Positions 9,723 to 18,380 are shown, numbered from the stretch's first letter. The stretch: DNA of 64,000 nucleotides from Gaiellasilicea sp963811885 (GCA_963811885.1 CAWETB010000015.1:1488001-1552000); one strand, 5' to 3'. The notes: generated by a model not told the origin, from the sequence alone. Program-made: numbers and translations.

Positions 9723-9922
9723 GTGGTGATCCAAGAGCGACGACCGGTTCGGCGAGCAGGGATGGTCGGCGCCGCGCTGCACCCGGAAGGCGGGCGCACG
9801 CGACGCAGAGCTCACCCGGTCGGGGCCGCAGCTGGGCGTGATCGCAACAGCTGGAAGGCCTGCGAAAGGCCCTGACCGAGGACGAATTCGAGTCTGCGAA
9901 GCGCCACCTGCTCGCGGGCTAG
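9723..9922 (+). CDS. small SHOCT-type protein, frame broken near 9840
   Basis: Starts at GTG 9723 (or 9726) with a basic N-terminus RRPVRRAGMVG, the same layout as RRGRPLMRAAMVGG in the SHOCT protein at 23105. The C-terminal short amphipathic helix LRKALTEDEFESAKRHLLAG is typical of SHOCT domains but sits in a different frame, ending at TAG 9920-9922. One or more single-base indels near 9800-9840 are needed to join them. SHOCT domains are short oligomerisation or membrane-association segments of unclear function. It precedes a DUF6325 protein by 13 bases, a pairing that suggests joint work. Confidence 0.55.
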
Positions 9923-9935
9923 GGAGGACAGCGAG

Positions 9936-10428
9936 ATGACGATGGGACCGGTGCAGCTGCTGGTGGTCGGCTTCGAGGGCGGGGAGCTCAACGGCGAGAT
10001 CCTCGCCGAGCTCGACCGCCTGCGCGACGACGACGTCGTGCGGCTGATCGACCTCGCCTTCGTCCGCAAAGACGACAACGGCAACGTGGAGAAGATCCCT
10101 CCGAGCGACCTCTCGCCGGAGGAGGCCGACGCGTTCGGCGCCATCGTCGGCGCGCTGATCGGCTTCGGCGCTGGCAGGCGACGAGGGAGCCGCCCGCGAG
10201 GACGGTCACGTGTTCGACGAGGACGTCTGGTACGTCGACGACGCGATCCCGAACGGCACCGCCGCCGCGGTCGCACTGCTCGAGCACCGCTGGGCGATCC
10301 CGCTGCGCGACGGCATCCGCCGCGCCGGCGGCTTCCATCTCGCCGATGCCTGGATTCACCCCGCCGATCTCGTCGGGATCGGGCTCGTCGCCGCGGAGGA
10401 GACGGAGCGGCAGCTGAGCGCCACCTGA
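9936..10428 (+). CDS. DUF6325 family protein, frame broken near 10175
   Basis: Starts at ATG 9936 behind GGGAGG. The first part, MGPVQLLVVGFEGGELNGEI, and LIDLAFVRKDDNG match its paralogue at 11355 closely. Near base 10175 the frame slips, and the rest (HVFDEDVWYVDD, AVALLEHRWAIPLRDGI, ending at TGA 10426-10428) continues in another frame. The repaired protein is about 163 residues, cytoplasmic and acidic. The family is found in actinobacteria, has a beta-alpha layout similar to DUF1269, and has no known function. Confidence 0.75.
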
Positions 10429-10431
10429 CCC

Positions 10432-10451
10432 GAGGAAGCAGCTCCTTCCTC
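10432..10451. terminator. hairpin between convergent genes
   Basis: GAGGAAG at 10432-10438 pairs perfectly with CTTCCTC at 10445-10451 across a six-base loop. It fills the 22-base gap between the convergent DUF6325 gene and the PAS-LuxR regulator. It is likely a shared bidirectional transcription end. Confidence 0.6.
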
Positions 10452-11044
10452 TAGACGATCCCGAGCTCGTGTCCTCGGATCACAGCCTCCAGGCGCGAGT
10501 GCACGCCCAGGCGCCCCATCAGGCCGCGAACGTGGTTCCGCACCGTCTCGATCGAGATCCCGAGCGTCTTCGCGATGTGCTCCGTCGAGTATCCCGCCGC
10601 GACGTAGCGGAGAACGTCGTGCTGCCGCGGTGTCAGCTGCACCGAGCTGGTCGACATCGGCCGGGGTGGCTCGCCGGTCGGATCGGCGAGCCCGAAGACG
10701 CCGACGATCGATCCCTGCTGGAGCAGCTGCGTCGAGCTGATGTCCACCTGGACGCGCCGTCCCGCCGCCGTGCGGACCGCAACCGTCTCCTCCGTCGACA
10801 CCTGGGTCCCGAGCAGCTTCGCGGCGAACTCCTGCCGCGCCTTGGCGGCGTACTCCGGTTCGACGATCTGGGTGATCCGCTTGCCGCGCATGTCGCCGAA
10901 CTCCTTGATCGCCGCCATGTTGAGCCAGCGGACGACGCCGTTGCGGTCGAGGATGTAGGCGGGCATCGGCAGCCTTGCCACCGACGGCGAGATGTCGGGC
11001 GCGATCCGGCGCAGCTCCTCGACCGTCCCGTCCTCGTTCAGCAC
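10451..11044 (-). CDS. PAS-LuxR transcriptional regulator
   Basis: 197 residues from ATG 11044. An N-terminal PAS domain (about residues 20-125, with PMPAYILDRNGVVRWLN) is followed by a LuxR helix-turn-helix (about residues 130-195, LTPRQHDVLRYVAAGYSTE and IETVRNHVRGLMGRLGVHSR). There is no receiver domain, so it should respond directly to a ligand or redox state sensed by PAS rather than to phosphorylation. It is divergent from the second DUF6325 gene across 310 bases holding two P17 palindromes. That makes it a natural candidate to bind those sites, although this is inference. Confidence 0.9.
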   Translation of the reverse strand: MLNEDGTVEELRRIAPDISPSVARLPMPAYILDRNGVVRWLNMAAIKEFGDMRGKRITQIVEPEYAAKARQEFAAKLLGTQVSTEETVAVRTAAGRRVQVDISSTQLLQQGSIVGVFGLADPTGEPPRPMSTSSVQLTPRQHDVLRYVAAGYSTEHIAKTLGISIETVRNHVRGLMGRLGVHSRLEAVIRGHELGIV

Positions 11045-11272
11045 GGGCGGACACCCCGAATTGACACATGCGCGTCATGACAGCGGCGCGGCAACCGGTC
11101 AGGCTCGCTCCGGAACCCGGAGGTGGGGCCGCCTGTTCTCCGAGGTCTTCCCGCGCTCGGGGCGCCTGGTTCCCTACTTCGACGGCTAGGGAACCGGGCG
11201 TCCCCGGGACCCCACTCGTCATGTCTGTTGCGCTGCACGGCAACAGCCTCTCGCCCGCGCCGGCGGGCGAGG

Positions 11273-11289
11273 TCATCCAAATCGCATGA
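11273..11289. promoter_or_regulatory. degenerate P17 palindrome
   Basis: TCATCCAAATCGCATGA matches the P17 pattern with one mismatch in the right arm. It lies 11 bases upstream of a perfect copy, so this promoter seems to carry a tandem pair. Confidence 0.5.
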
Positions 11290-11300
11290 TTTCTTCCGTT

Positions 11301-11317
11301 TCATCCGAGTCGGATGA
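11301..11317. promoter_or_regulatory. 17-bp palindrome (P17), perfect arms
   Basis: TCATCCGAGTCGGATGA with perfect six-base arms; its centre is 46 bases before ATG 11355. The -10-like TACGAT begins exactly 23 bases after it and ends 8 bases before the ATG, which implies a leaderless or nearly leaderless message. Confidence 0.75.
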
Positions 11318-11354
11318 CGACGGCGCGTGTGCACAACGCCTACGATAAACCGGA

Positions 11355-11876
11355 ATGGGCTATGGGCCGATCCAGATGCTCGTCGTCGGCTTCGACGGCA
11401 ACCGGTTCCGGGGCGAGCTCTGGCCGGAGCTCGAGCGTCTGAAGCGGGACGGGATCGTCCGGATCATCGACCTGATGCTCGTCAGGAAGGACGAGGCGGG
11501 AGCTGTCACGCACATCCGCGCCAGCGACCTCAACTGGGAGGAGGCCGCTGAGTTCGGCGAAGCGATGGGCGCGCTCGCCGGCTTCGCGCGCGAAGGGCTG
11601 CCGGGGGTCGAGCGCGGCGGCATGAAAGGCCTGGCGGAGATGATGGACGGTCATTTGTTCAACGAGGACGACGTCTTCCGCCTCGAGCAGCTCGTGCCCG
11701 CCGGGATGACGACCGCCGTCGCTCTGTTCGAGCACGTCTGGGCCGAGCCGTTTCTCGGCGCAGTCTCGCGTGCGAACGGCTTCGAGCTGCTGAACGAGTG
11801 GGTGACGCCCATCCAGATCATGGAGACCGGCGGTGCGTTCGAGCATCGGCGCGCCTGGAACGACGACCGCGCGTAG
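11355..11876 (+). CDS. DUF6325 family protein, intact
   Basis: 173 residues, intact paralogue of the gene at 9936. It opens with GYGPIQMLVVGFDGNRFRGE and has IIDLMLVRKDEAG and a C-terminal AVALFEHVWAEPF motif shared with the first copy. No membrane segments. The function is unknown. The promoter carries two P17 palindromes and the -10 hexamer sits almost on the start codon. A SnoaL-like gene follows 6 bases downstream. Confidence 0.8.
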   Translation: MGYGPIQMLVVGFDGNRFRGELWPELERLKRDGIVRIIDLMLVRKDEAGAVTHIRASDLNWEEAAEFGEAMGALAGFAREGLPGVERGGMKGLAEMMDGHLFNEDDVFRLEQLVPAGMTTAVALFEHVWAEPFLGAVSRANGFELLNEWVTPIQIMETGGAFEHRRAWNDDRA

Positions 11877-11882
11877 CAGCGC

Positions 11883-12255
11883 ATGAGCACGGACACCGCG
11901 GAGATCGCGACGGCCTTCCTGGCAGCACTCGAAGTGGCGGCGAAGACAGGCGACCGCGATTCGGTCTACCCCTTCCTGGCCCCCGACGCCGAGTGGGTGA
12001 CGCCGCAGCGCGATCTCGTCGGGGTGGACGAGATCCGGCGCGAGCTGACCTGGGTCAATCCCCCGGACAAGCTCGATCTCGTGTTCGAGCGCGGCGAGCT
12101 GGTCGAGCTCGGCGAAGGCCGTGTCGCCATGGACGTGCAGCCAGGTCTACACGCTGAAGGCGACCGGCGAGTTCGCGTACAGGCGAATGCGGCGGGTCGA
12201 GCTGACGGTTCGCGACGGCAAGGTGAGCCGCTACGAGATGCGCAGCATCGGGTGA
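11883..12255 (+). CDS. SnoaL/NTF2-like small protein, frame broken near 12145
   Basis: Starts at ATG 11883. The first 85 residues contain AALEVAAKTGDRDSVYPFLAPDAEWVTP, the usual opening of SnoaL/NTF2-like folds. Near GTGCAGCCAGGTC at about 12140-12150 the frame slips, and the beta-rich C-terminus (VYTLKATGEFAYRRMRRVEL, RDGKVSRYEMRSIG) continues to TGA 12253-12255. The repaired length of about 123 residues is normal for the family. Such folds serve as small enzymes or binding proteins, and the ligand cannot be told. Probably co-transcribed with the DUF6325 gene. Confidence 0.7.
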
Positions 12256-12282
12256 GCGCGCCGTCCCGGCTCGGAGATCGGC

Positions 12283-13071
12283 GTGTTCTTCCGGCTCAGT
12301 AGCCTCGAGCTCGCAGCGCTCGTCGTCGGGGCCACTCTCGCGGCGACCGCGATCGGCCATCTCGCCGGCCGGTGGCTGCGACGCCGGACCGCAGACCTCC
12401 ACGAGCCGGTCGGGGTCGTCCAGACGGCGCTGCTCGGGTTCGTCGGTCTCATCCTCGCCTTCGGACTTGCGCTCGCGGTCGGTCGGTACGACGCTCGCCG
12501 CACAACTGTCGTCGAAGAGGCGAACGCGATCGGGACGACCTACCTGCGGGCGCAGACGCTGGCCGAGCCGATGCGGAGCCGTTCGCTCGGGCTGCTGACC
12601 GACTACACGGACACGGCTATTCGCCTCGCGGACGCCGTTCCCGGCAGCACGGACGCAAAGCGCGCGCTTGCGGACGGCCAGACGCTTCAGCGCGAGCTCT
12701 GGGCCCTCGCCGGCCGGTCGCTCGCCGCCGCCCCGACCGCCAGCGCCCCGCGGCTGTACGTCGAGACCCTCAACAACATGATCGATCAGCAGACCGTGCG
12801 CAAAGCGGCCCTGAACAACCGGGTGCCGCCGGCGGTGCTCTGGTTCGAGCTGGCGAGTGCCATGCTCGCGCTCGCGTTGCTCGCGTTCTATCTGGCGCTG
12901 CTCGACCGCAGCGTCTGGACGGTGCTGCTCGCTGCGGGGCTCGTCAGCTTCCTGCTGCTGATCACCTTCGACCTCGACCGGCCGAGGCGCGGGCTGATCA
13001 CGGTTCCGGCGACGCCGCTGACCGATCTCCGCGCGTCGATGGACCTGCCTCCCGCCGCGTCCGCGCCCTGA
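12283..13071 (+). CDS. DUF4239 (bestrophin-like) membrane protein
   Basis: 262 residues from GTG 12283. It has N-terminal membrane helices (residues about 8-25 and 46-65), a long extracytoplasmic helical domain (VVEEANAIGTTYLRAQTL), then two more helices near residues 185-230. The end motif FDLDRPRRGLITVP is typical of DUF4239. These proteins resemble bestrophin-type channels in topology, but transport has not been shown. Two further related proteins lie at 19791 and 20613. It is convergent with RR2, the stops being 3 bases apart. Confidence 0.8.
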   Translation: MFFRLSSLELAALVVGATLAATAIGHLAGRWLRRRTADLHEPVGVVQTALLGFVGLILAFGLALAVGRYDARRTTVVEEANAIGTTYLRAQTLAEPMRSRSLGLLTDYTDTAIRLADAVPGSTDAKRALADGQTLQRELWALAGRSLAAAPTASAPRLYVETLNNMIDQQTVRKAALNNRVPPAVLWFELASAMLALALLAFYLALLDRSVWTVLLAAGLVSFLLLITFDLDRPRRGLITVPATPLTDLRASMDLPPAASAP

Positions 13072-13074
13072 CGG

Positions 13075-13737
13075 TCAGTCGCCGCGTGTGAGATAGAGCA
13101 GGGCCGCCGTGACGCGGCGGCTCACGTCCTCGGACTCCTCCAGCTCCAGCTTGCGGAAGATCGCGTTGATGTGACGCTCGACCGCGCGCTTGGTGACGAC
13201 CAGGGCCTCGGCGATCGCGGTGTTGCTGCGGCCCTCTGCGATCAGGGCGAGGATCTCGAGCTCGCGCGGAGTCAGCTCCTCGAGCGGCGTGTGAGTCCGC
13301 GTGTGCGCGGACAGCAGCCCCTCGACGATCCGCGGGTCGACGACGGAGCCCCCGCTCGCGACTTCGCGGACGGCGCGGCCGAGCTCGGACTGGTCCCGCA
13401 CGCGCTCCTTCAGCAGGTACGCGCGGCGCTCCGCTCCCCGGTCGAAGAGGGCGAGTGCGTACAGCGGGCTCTCGTGCTGGCTCAGGACGACGACGCCGAT
13501 CTCCGGCCGGGTCGTCCTCAGCTCGTCCGCGAGCCGAATGCCCTCGTCGGTGTGGTTCGGCGGCATGCGGATGTCGGTGACGACGACGTCCGGCCGGTCT
13601 CTCTCGACCCCAGCGCGGACGGCGTCGAGGTCGCCGTACGCCGCGACCAGGTCGAGATCTTCGATCGACTCGAGCACACGGACGATCCCCTCGCGCGCGA
13701 GATAGTTGTCCTCGGCGAGGATGACCCGAATCGCCAC
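13075..13737 (-). CDS. NarL/LuxR-family response regulator (RR2)
   Basis: 220 residues from GTG 13737. The receiver domain has ED at residues 9-10, phospho-acceptor D55 in VVVTDIRMPP and the conserved Lys in YLLKERV. The LuxR helix-turn-helix follows (LTPRELEILALIAEGRSNTAIA, VERHINAIFRKLELEE). It is highly similar to RR1, down to the ending VSRRVTAALLYL. No kinase lies beside it; the paralogous kinase HK2 at 21243 is the likely partner. A perfect GATAAT -10 hexamer ends 9 bases before the start, suggesting a leaderless message. Confidence 0.92.
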   Translation of the reverse strand: MAIRVILAEDNYLAREGIVRVLESIEDLDLVAAYGDLDAVRAGVERDRPDVVVTDIRMPPNHTDEGIRLADELRTTRPEIGVVVLSQHESPLYALALFDRGAERRAYLLKERVRDQSELGRAVREVASGGSVVDPRIVEGLLSAHTRTHTPLEELTPRELEILALIAEGRSNTAIAEALVVTKRAVERHINAIFRKLELEESEDVSRRVTAALLYLTRGD

Positions 13738-13745
13738 AGGCGCCG

Positions 13746-13751
13746 ATTATC
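13746..13751 (-). promoter_or_regulatory. -10 hexamer for RR2
   Basis: GATAAT on the minus strand lies eight bases before the GTG start of RR2. The spacing leaves almost no 5' leader. This is one of the best -10 matches in the window. Confidence 0.55.
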
Positions 13752-13858
13752 ACTTTCGGACTGCCCCGCCCGCCACGGCGCGCACTGGTGCCAGCCCGAC
13801 GGCAAGAGTGGTGCGCCCGCTCTGGTACGCGCTCGGCCGACCTCGCATACTCCCTGGC

Positions 13859-16081
13859 ATGCCGCGCTCGAGCTCCGGCCGAACGCGAGCCGCGCCGTCG
13901 AATGTCGTCGAAGCAAAGGTTCGCGTACCGTCGCCGCCGCCCTGGGCGGTGTCGCGAACGCCGCTCGTGAATCGCCTGCGAACGGCCTCCGCATCGCTCG
14001 TCACGCTGACCGCCCCGGCCGGATACGGGAAGACGACGCTCGCCGCACAGTGGGCCGAGCGCGAACGCCGGCCCGTCGCCTGGCTGACGGTCGACGAGGC
14101 CGACGACGATGTGGCGCGCCTGCTCGAACAGCTGGCCGTGGCGCTCGGCCGGCTCGAGGGCCAGGCCGACAAGCCCGCAGTTCGCCGACGGAAGGAGTGG
14201 ACAGACGAGCTCGCGCGGCTCGCCTCGCGACTGAGCTCGAGCGAGGACTTCGTGCTCGTGGTCGACAACGCCCAGCTCCTCCGCTCCCGCAATGCGACGA
14301 AAGCGCTGTCGACACTGGCAGAGCATGTCCCCGCCGGGTCGACGCTGGCGCTCGTCGGGCGCCTCACCCCGGGGTTGCCGATCGCGCGTCTGCGGGCGGA
14401 CGGCAGGCTGCTGGAGCTGCAGGCCGGCGAGCTGGCACTGAGCCGGCGCGAGGGCGAGGCGCTCCTGCGTGCGCTCGACGCGGGGCTCGCGGCCGACGAC
14501 GGCGGCGAGCTGCTCGAGCGTTGCGAGGGCTGGGCGGCGGGAATCCGCCTCGGCGCGCTCGCGGCCGGTGACGATGACCGGGCAGTCTCCGGCGGCGACG
14601 ACCGGTTCCTGGCCGAGTACATCCGCTCCGAGTTCCTCCCGCAGCTGACGCCGGATCTGCTGACCTTCCTCCGGCGAACGTCGGTGCTCGAGCACCTGAC
14701 CGCTCCGGTCTGCGACGCCGTGCTCGAGCGCACGGGCTCAGGACGCGTGCTGGCTGCGCTTGACCGCATGCCCCTGCTGCTCGCACCGCTCGACCGGCAC
14801 GGCGAGGCCTACCGCTGTCATCCGCTCTTCCGGGACCTGCTCGCACGCGAGCTGAGCGAGAACGAGCCCGAGCTCGCCGCCGAGCTCAACCGCAGGGCGG
14901 CGGACTGGTTCGAGGCACACGGCGACCTCGAAGCCGCGCTCCTCCACGCCGAAGGATCCGCCGACACCGACCGGATGGCTCGGATCGTGACCGCGATCGC
15001 GCTCCCGGCCTACTACCGCGGCCGGATCGACGACGTCGAAGACTGGCTCGAGAAGTTCGACGAGACGGAGCTCGAGCGCTATCCGGCGGTCGCCGTCACG
15101 GGAGGCTGGCTGCACGCGCTCCGCGGGCGACCGGCCGCGGCCGAGCGCTGGCTCGCCGCCGCCGAGCGCGGAGCCGACGGCGAAGCCTCAGTCGAGCCGG
15201 CGATCTCGCTCCTGCACGCGGCGTTGTGCCGCGACGGCGTCGACCAGATGTGCGTCGACATCGAGCTCGCGCTCGCCGGACTGCCCCCGTCCAGCCCGTG
15301 GCGTCCCACGGCATTGCTGCTGCTCGGCTGCACGCTCGTGTTCCGCGGGCAAGACGCCCTCGCCGACGCGATTCTCGCCCGGGCCGAAGAGTCGGCCGAG
15401 CGGCTGAACGCGACCGACACGCTGATCGTGGCGATCAGCGAACGCTCGCTGCTCGCATCCGCGCGCGGCGAGCACGTCGCAGCCGAGCTGCACGCGCTGC
15501 GCGCGCGCGAGCTCGCCGAGGCGGCGGGACTCGACGGCTACACCACGAGCGCGCTCGAGCTGGCCGCGTCCGCACGCACCTCCCTGCGCAGCAGCGACTG
15601 GGACCAGGCTCGCTCCAACCTGGCCTCCGCGCTCAGCCTGACGCCACAGCTGACCGAGGCGCTGCCCTGGCTGGCCGTGCAGACACGCCTCGAGCTCGCC
15701 CGCGCCTACGTGACGCTGCGGGACGCGGAGGCCGCCCGGCGGCTGCTGGAAGAGGCGCTCGACGTCCTGCGCCGGCGGCCCGATCTCGGCGTCCTCCCCG
15801 AGCAGGCGCTGGAGCTGCAGAGCGAGATCGACGCGATGCTGGCGGCGGGCGAGCGCAACGGCGCCGGCCTGACGCGCGCGGAGCTCCGGCTGCTGCCGCT
15901 GCTCGCGACGCACCTCTCCTTCCGCGAGATCGGCGCCCGCCTGTACGTCTCGCGCAACACGGTCAAGACGCAGGCGATCTCCGTCTACCGGAAGCTCGGC
16001 GTCTCCAGCCGGAGCGACGCGATCGAGCACGCCGTCCAGCTCGGGCTCGTCGCAGTGCCGTCGGAGACTGCGAGCGTTTGA
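13859..16081 (+). CDS. MalT-type STAND LuxR regulator, intact
   Basis: 740 residues from ATG 13859. Walker A APAGYGKTT (residues 52-60), a Walker B-like FVLVVDNAQLL, then a winged-helix part ending with CHPLFRDLLARELSE. About 400 residues of TPR-like helices follow, and the protein closes with a C-terminal LuxR helix-turn-helix (AELRLLPLLATHLSFREIG, NTVKTQAISVYRKLGVSSR). It is shorter than its paralogue at 6962 but of the same design. The divergent response regulator RR2 shares the promoter region. MalT-like proteins act as ATP- and ligand-dependent activators; the ligand is unknown. Confidence 0.9.
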   Translation: MPRSSSGRTRAAPSNVVEAKVRVPSPPPWAVSRTPLVNRLRTASASLVTLTAPAGYGKTTLAAQWAERERRPVAWLTVDEADDDVARLLEQLAVALGRLEGQADKPAVRRRKEWTDELARLASRLSSSEDFVLVVDNAQLLRSRNATKALSTLAEHVPAGSTLALVGRLTPGLPIARLRADGRLLELQAGELALSRREGEALLRALDAGLAADDGGELLERCEGWAAGIRLGALAAGDDDRAVSGGDDRFLAEYIRSEFLPQLTPDLLTFLRRTSVLEHLTAPVCDAVLERTGSGRVLAALDRMPLLLAPLDRHGEAYRCHPLFRDLLARELSENEPELAAELNRRAADWFEAHGDLEAALLHAEGSADTDRMARIVTAIALPAYYRGRIDDVEDWLEKFDETELERYPAVAVTGGWLHALRGRPAAAERWLAAAERGADGEASVEPAISLLHAALCRDGVDQMCVDIELALAGLPPSSPWRPTALLLLGCTLVFRGQDALADAILARAEESAERLNATDTLIVAISERSLLASARGEHVAAELHALRARELAEAAGLDGYTTSALELAASARTSLRSSDWDQARSNLASALSLTPQLTEALPWLAVQTRLELARAYVTLRDAEAARRLLEEALDVLRRRPDLGVLPEQALELQSEIDAMLAAGERNGAGLTRAELRLLPLLATHLSFREIGARLYVSRNTVKTQAISVYRKLGVSSRSDAIEHAVQLGLVAVPSETASV

Positions 16082-16088
16082 GCGGTTC

Positions 16089-16105
16089 TCATCCTCGCCG
16101 GGTGA
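16089..16105. promoter_or_regulatory. 17-bp palindrome (P17)
   Basis: TCATCCTCGCCGGGTGA sits 7 bases after the STAND regulator stop. Its centre is 46 bases before GTG 16143 (52 before ATG 16149). A -10-like GATCGT starts 23 bases after it. Confidence 0.65.
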
Positions 16106-16148
16106 GGTGGCGTCACCTTCTGAGCCCGGATCGTGAGAACATGTGGTC

Positions 16149-16331
16149 ATGCGGATCCTGATCCTCGCAGCGGTGGCGATCTTCCTCGTCTTCCTGGTAC
16201 GCGCCTTCATCGACGTCGCGCGGAGACGCGATCTGCCCGCATCGAGCAAGGCGGGCTGGGTGCTCGTGCTGCTCCTGCTCCCCTTCATCGGGCTCGCGAT
16301 CTACACGATGCTCCGGCCCGCGCGCGTGTAG
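16149..16331 (+). CDS. small membrane protein, PLDc_N-like
   Basis: 60 residues from ATG 16149 (GTG 16143 is in frame and fits the P17 spacing better). Two membrane helices flank a basic turn (ARRRDLPASSKAGW), ending LPFIGLAIYTMLRP. This matches the N-terminal membrane domain of cardiolipin synthases (PLDc_N), here standing alone without a catalytic domain. It may be a small envelope stress protein. Convergent with the holin-like gene, the stops being four bases apart. Confidence 0.7.
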   Translation: MRILILAAVAIFLVFLVRAFIDVARRRDLPASSKAGWVLVLLLLPFIGLAIYTMLRPARV

Positions 16332-16335
16332 GTAG

Positions 16336-16716
16336 CTAGGACGGCATTGCCGTGCGCCGCGGCGCGAGCGCCCCGAGGATCATGTTGAGCACGACGAGCA
16401 CGATCGCCATGATGATCGCGCCCCAGATCGCCGTCCACCAGAACTCGTCGATCGTGAAGTGATCCGAGATGGCGTCCGTGATCTGGAGCAGAAATGCGTT
16501 GACGAGGATCGAGAAGAGGCCGAGCGTCAGCAGCGTCAGCGGGAAGGTGAGAATGCGGAGGATCGTGCCGATGAACGCGTTCACGATCCCGAACAGCAGC
16601 GCGACCCAGATGTAGCCCCAGAAACCGCCCGAGACCTCCATCCCGTCGAGGAGCGAGGTCGTCACGACGAAGGCGAGGGCCAGGACGGCCCAGCTGATCA
16701 GCAAGCCCAGGAGCAT
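16336..16716 (-). CDS. phage-holin-4 superfamily membrane protein
   Basis: 126 residues from ATG 16716. Four hydrophobic helices with the family core LFGIVNAFIGTILRIL, then FPLTLLTLGLFSILVNAFLL, the Phage_holin_4_2/YvlD signature. These are common small bacterial membrane proteins, not evidence of a phage. The frame stays open further upstream, but the hydrophobic start at MLLGLLISW is the natural N-terminus. Confidence 0.85.
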   Translation of the reverse strand: MLLGLLISWAVLALAFVVTTSLLDGMEVSGGFWGYIWVALLFGIVNAFIGTILRILTFPLTLLTLGLFSILVNAFLLQITDAISDHFTIDEFWWTAIWGAIIMAIVLVVLNMILGALAPRRTAMPS

Positions 16717-16783
16717 CTCGGTGCGACGATAACCGAGCCGCACGACGACACGCGGGTGGACGTCGGGACGCGGCCCTGGAGCC

Positions 16784-17125
16784 TCAGGTCTCGTCGACGG
16801 CGTCGGCGAGCCCCGCCGCGCGGACGATCTTCCTCGCCGCGGAGACCACGCGGAGCGTGCCGACGATCGGAGCGATCGCGACGAGCGCGCCGAGCACCTG
16901 GTCGAGGTCGAGCTGCTCCTCGTCGGCCGCGTCGAGCTGGCCGACCCAGGAGACCAGCGGCCCGTCGAGGGCGACGAGTGCGGCGATCTGAACGAGGCGA
17001 TGCGTATCGCCGTCCAGTTGGGCGCGCACCTCCAGCGGGCGCAGGTCGCCGCCGGCGACGGCACAGAGCTGCTCTTCTGTCTGGGTCCGGCCCGATGCCA
17101 CTGCGAGCTCCCCGTGCAGCCTCAC
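16784..17125 (-). CDS. carboxymuconolactone-decarboxylase-like protein
   Basis: 113 residues from GTG 17125. The core LDGDTHRLVQIAALVALDGP and QVLGALVAIAPIVGTLRVVSAA resembles the all-helical AhpD/CMD fold but lacks the CxxC active site, so a peroxidase role is unlikely. ATG 17154 lies one base out of frame and would put the start 43 bases from the centre of the P17 site at 17189, which suggests an indel near the 5' end. Similar CxxC-less proteins are common in this bacterial group with unknown function. Confidence 0.65.
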   Translation of the reverse strand: MRLHGELAVASGRTQTEEQLCAVAGGDLRPLEVRAQLDGDTHRLVQIAALVALDGPLVSWVGQLDAADEEQLDLDQVLGALVAIAPIVGTLRVVSAARKIVRAAGLADAVDET

Positions 17126-17188
17126 GAGCTCAGGCCGCCGATCGCTTGTCCCATCACCCGATTCTGGCGCGCGTCGCCGCGGCTCACA

Positions 17189-17205
17189 TCATCCAGAGGG
17201 GGTGA
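17189..17205. promoter_or_regulatory. 17-bp palindrome (P17) overlapping a stop codon
   Basis: TCATCCAGAGGGGGTGA. Its first three bases are also the stop codon of the minus-strand gene 17189-18265, so the element both ends one gene and serves the promoter of the next (minus strand, toward 17125). Confidence 0.65.
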
Positions 17206-18265
17206 TCGGCGGCAGCGGACCGTCGGCCGGCACCGGCTCGAGCTCGGCGGGACCACGAAAGCGCCGCCAGGTCGCGGCCGAGACGAGGCCGACGACGAGG
17301 GTCGGGACGATCGTCAGGAAGCGGAAGACGAGCACCGCCGCGACCACGCCGGCATTGCTCCCGCCGAACCCGATCAGTGCGCTCGTGAGGCCGACCTCGA
17401 TGATGCCGATCCCGCCCGGCGTGATCGGAATCGTCCCGATGATGCGGACGAACGACCAGGCGGCGAACGCCTCGGCCAGCGACACCTGCGCCGCAGTGAC
17501 GTCGAACGCCCTGAGCGAGACGAGGAGCACCGCGAAGACGCTGAGGCTGCCCACCAGCGACGCCAGCGTGAGCACGTGCCAGCGGCGCTTGAGCAGATCG
17601 CCGGCGCTCAGCCGGAAGCGCTCGAAGCTGGGGCCGCCCCACGAGACCGGGCCGCGCCGGATCTTTCCGAGCAGCCAGTTGCTGACGCTCGCCGCAAGGT
17701 CGCCGATGTCGCCGGCGAGCCGCTTGCTGACGAGCACGACCGCGAGCCCGGCCACGACGACACCGAGCACGGCGACGCCGACGAAGGCCACGACGCCGAG
17801 CAGCTTCGTGTCACCCCCCTCGCTGTTGAGCAGGAAGAGGGCCACGATCGGGAACGAGAGGTTGACGAACTGGTTCCAGAGGCCCGTCAGGGTCACCGCA
17901 CGAGCGACATCGCGTGACACGAACCCCCAGCGGCGCAGCATCGCGTACGAGGTGGCGACACCGGCCGCGAGCCCCCCGGGGACGACGATCGAAAGCGCGG
18001 TCGAGACCTGGGTGACCGTGATCGCCTGCCCGAAGGACAGGCCGGGAAGCGCGATCATCCACGGCGGCGCAAAGGTGAGCAGGTTGACGAGCGTGGCGAC
18101 GCAGAGCAGCACGATCCACTCCCACGACAGGTCCTGCACGAGCGCCCAGACGTCGCGGTAGTCCGCGATCGTGGGCAGGACGAACGCGAAGGTGGCGACG
18201 ACGATGCCAATGCTGAGCGCACCGAGTCCCAGCCGCTGAAGCGCGCTTCGGCTGGGCCGGCTCAC
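17189..18265 (-). CDS. lysylphosphatidylglycerol-synthase-type membrane flippase
   Basis: 358 residues with about eight membrane helices, matching the LPG_synthase_TM/UPF0104 family (AglD/MprF N-domain type). Typical pieces are STALSIVVPGGLAAGVATSY near residue 90 and IGTIPITPGGIGIIEVGLT near residue 270, the conserved PGGIGxxE motif. Members move or act on lipid-linked substrates in the cytoplasmic membrane. The catalytic acyl-transfer domain of MprF is absent. The substrate cannot be inferred from neighbours. Confidence 0.85.
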   Translation of the reverse strand: MSRPSRSALQRLGLGALSIGIVVATFAFVLPTIADYRDVWALVQDLSWEWIVLLCVATLVNLLTFAPPWMIALPGLSFGQAITVTQVSTALSIVVPGGLAAGVATSYAMLRRWGFVSRDVARAVTLTGLWNQFVNLSFPIVALFLLNSEGGDTKLLGVVAFVGVAVLGVVVAGLAVVLVSKRLAGDIGDLAASVSNWLLGKIRRGPVSWGGPSFERFRLSAGDLLKRRWHVLTLASLVGSLSVFAVLLVSLRAFDVTAAQVSLAEAFAAWSFVRIIGTIPITPGGIGIIEVGLTSALIGFGGSNAGVVAAVLVFRFLTIVPTLVVGLVSAATWRRFRGPAELEPVPADGPLPPITPSG

Positions 18266-18380
18266 CGCGACACGCGTGACGGCGCCATGCCCCTCACGTT
18301 ACCCGCCCTCGCGGATCCGACAGGCTCGAGCGGAGGCCGCCGCGCACCACATCGCGCGACGGCCTCGGTCCGAGTGATCG

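Larger units (their letters stand above)
11045..11354. other. 310-base intergenic region with two P17 sites
   Basis: No coding frame is supported here. The region separates the divergent PAS-LuxR regulator and DUF6325 genes. Its right end holds two P17 palindromes with centres 28 bases apart and a TACGAT -10-like hexamer at 11341-11346, just before ATG 11355. The left 200 bases show no clear structure. Confidence 0.6.
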
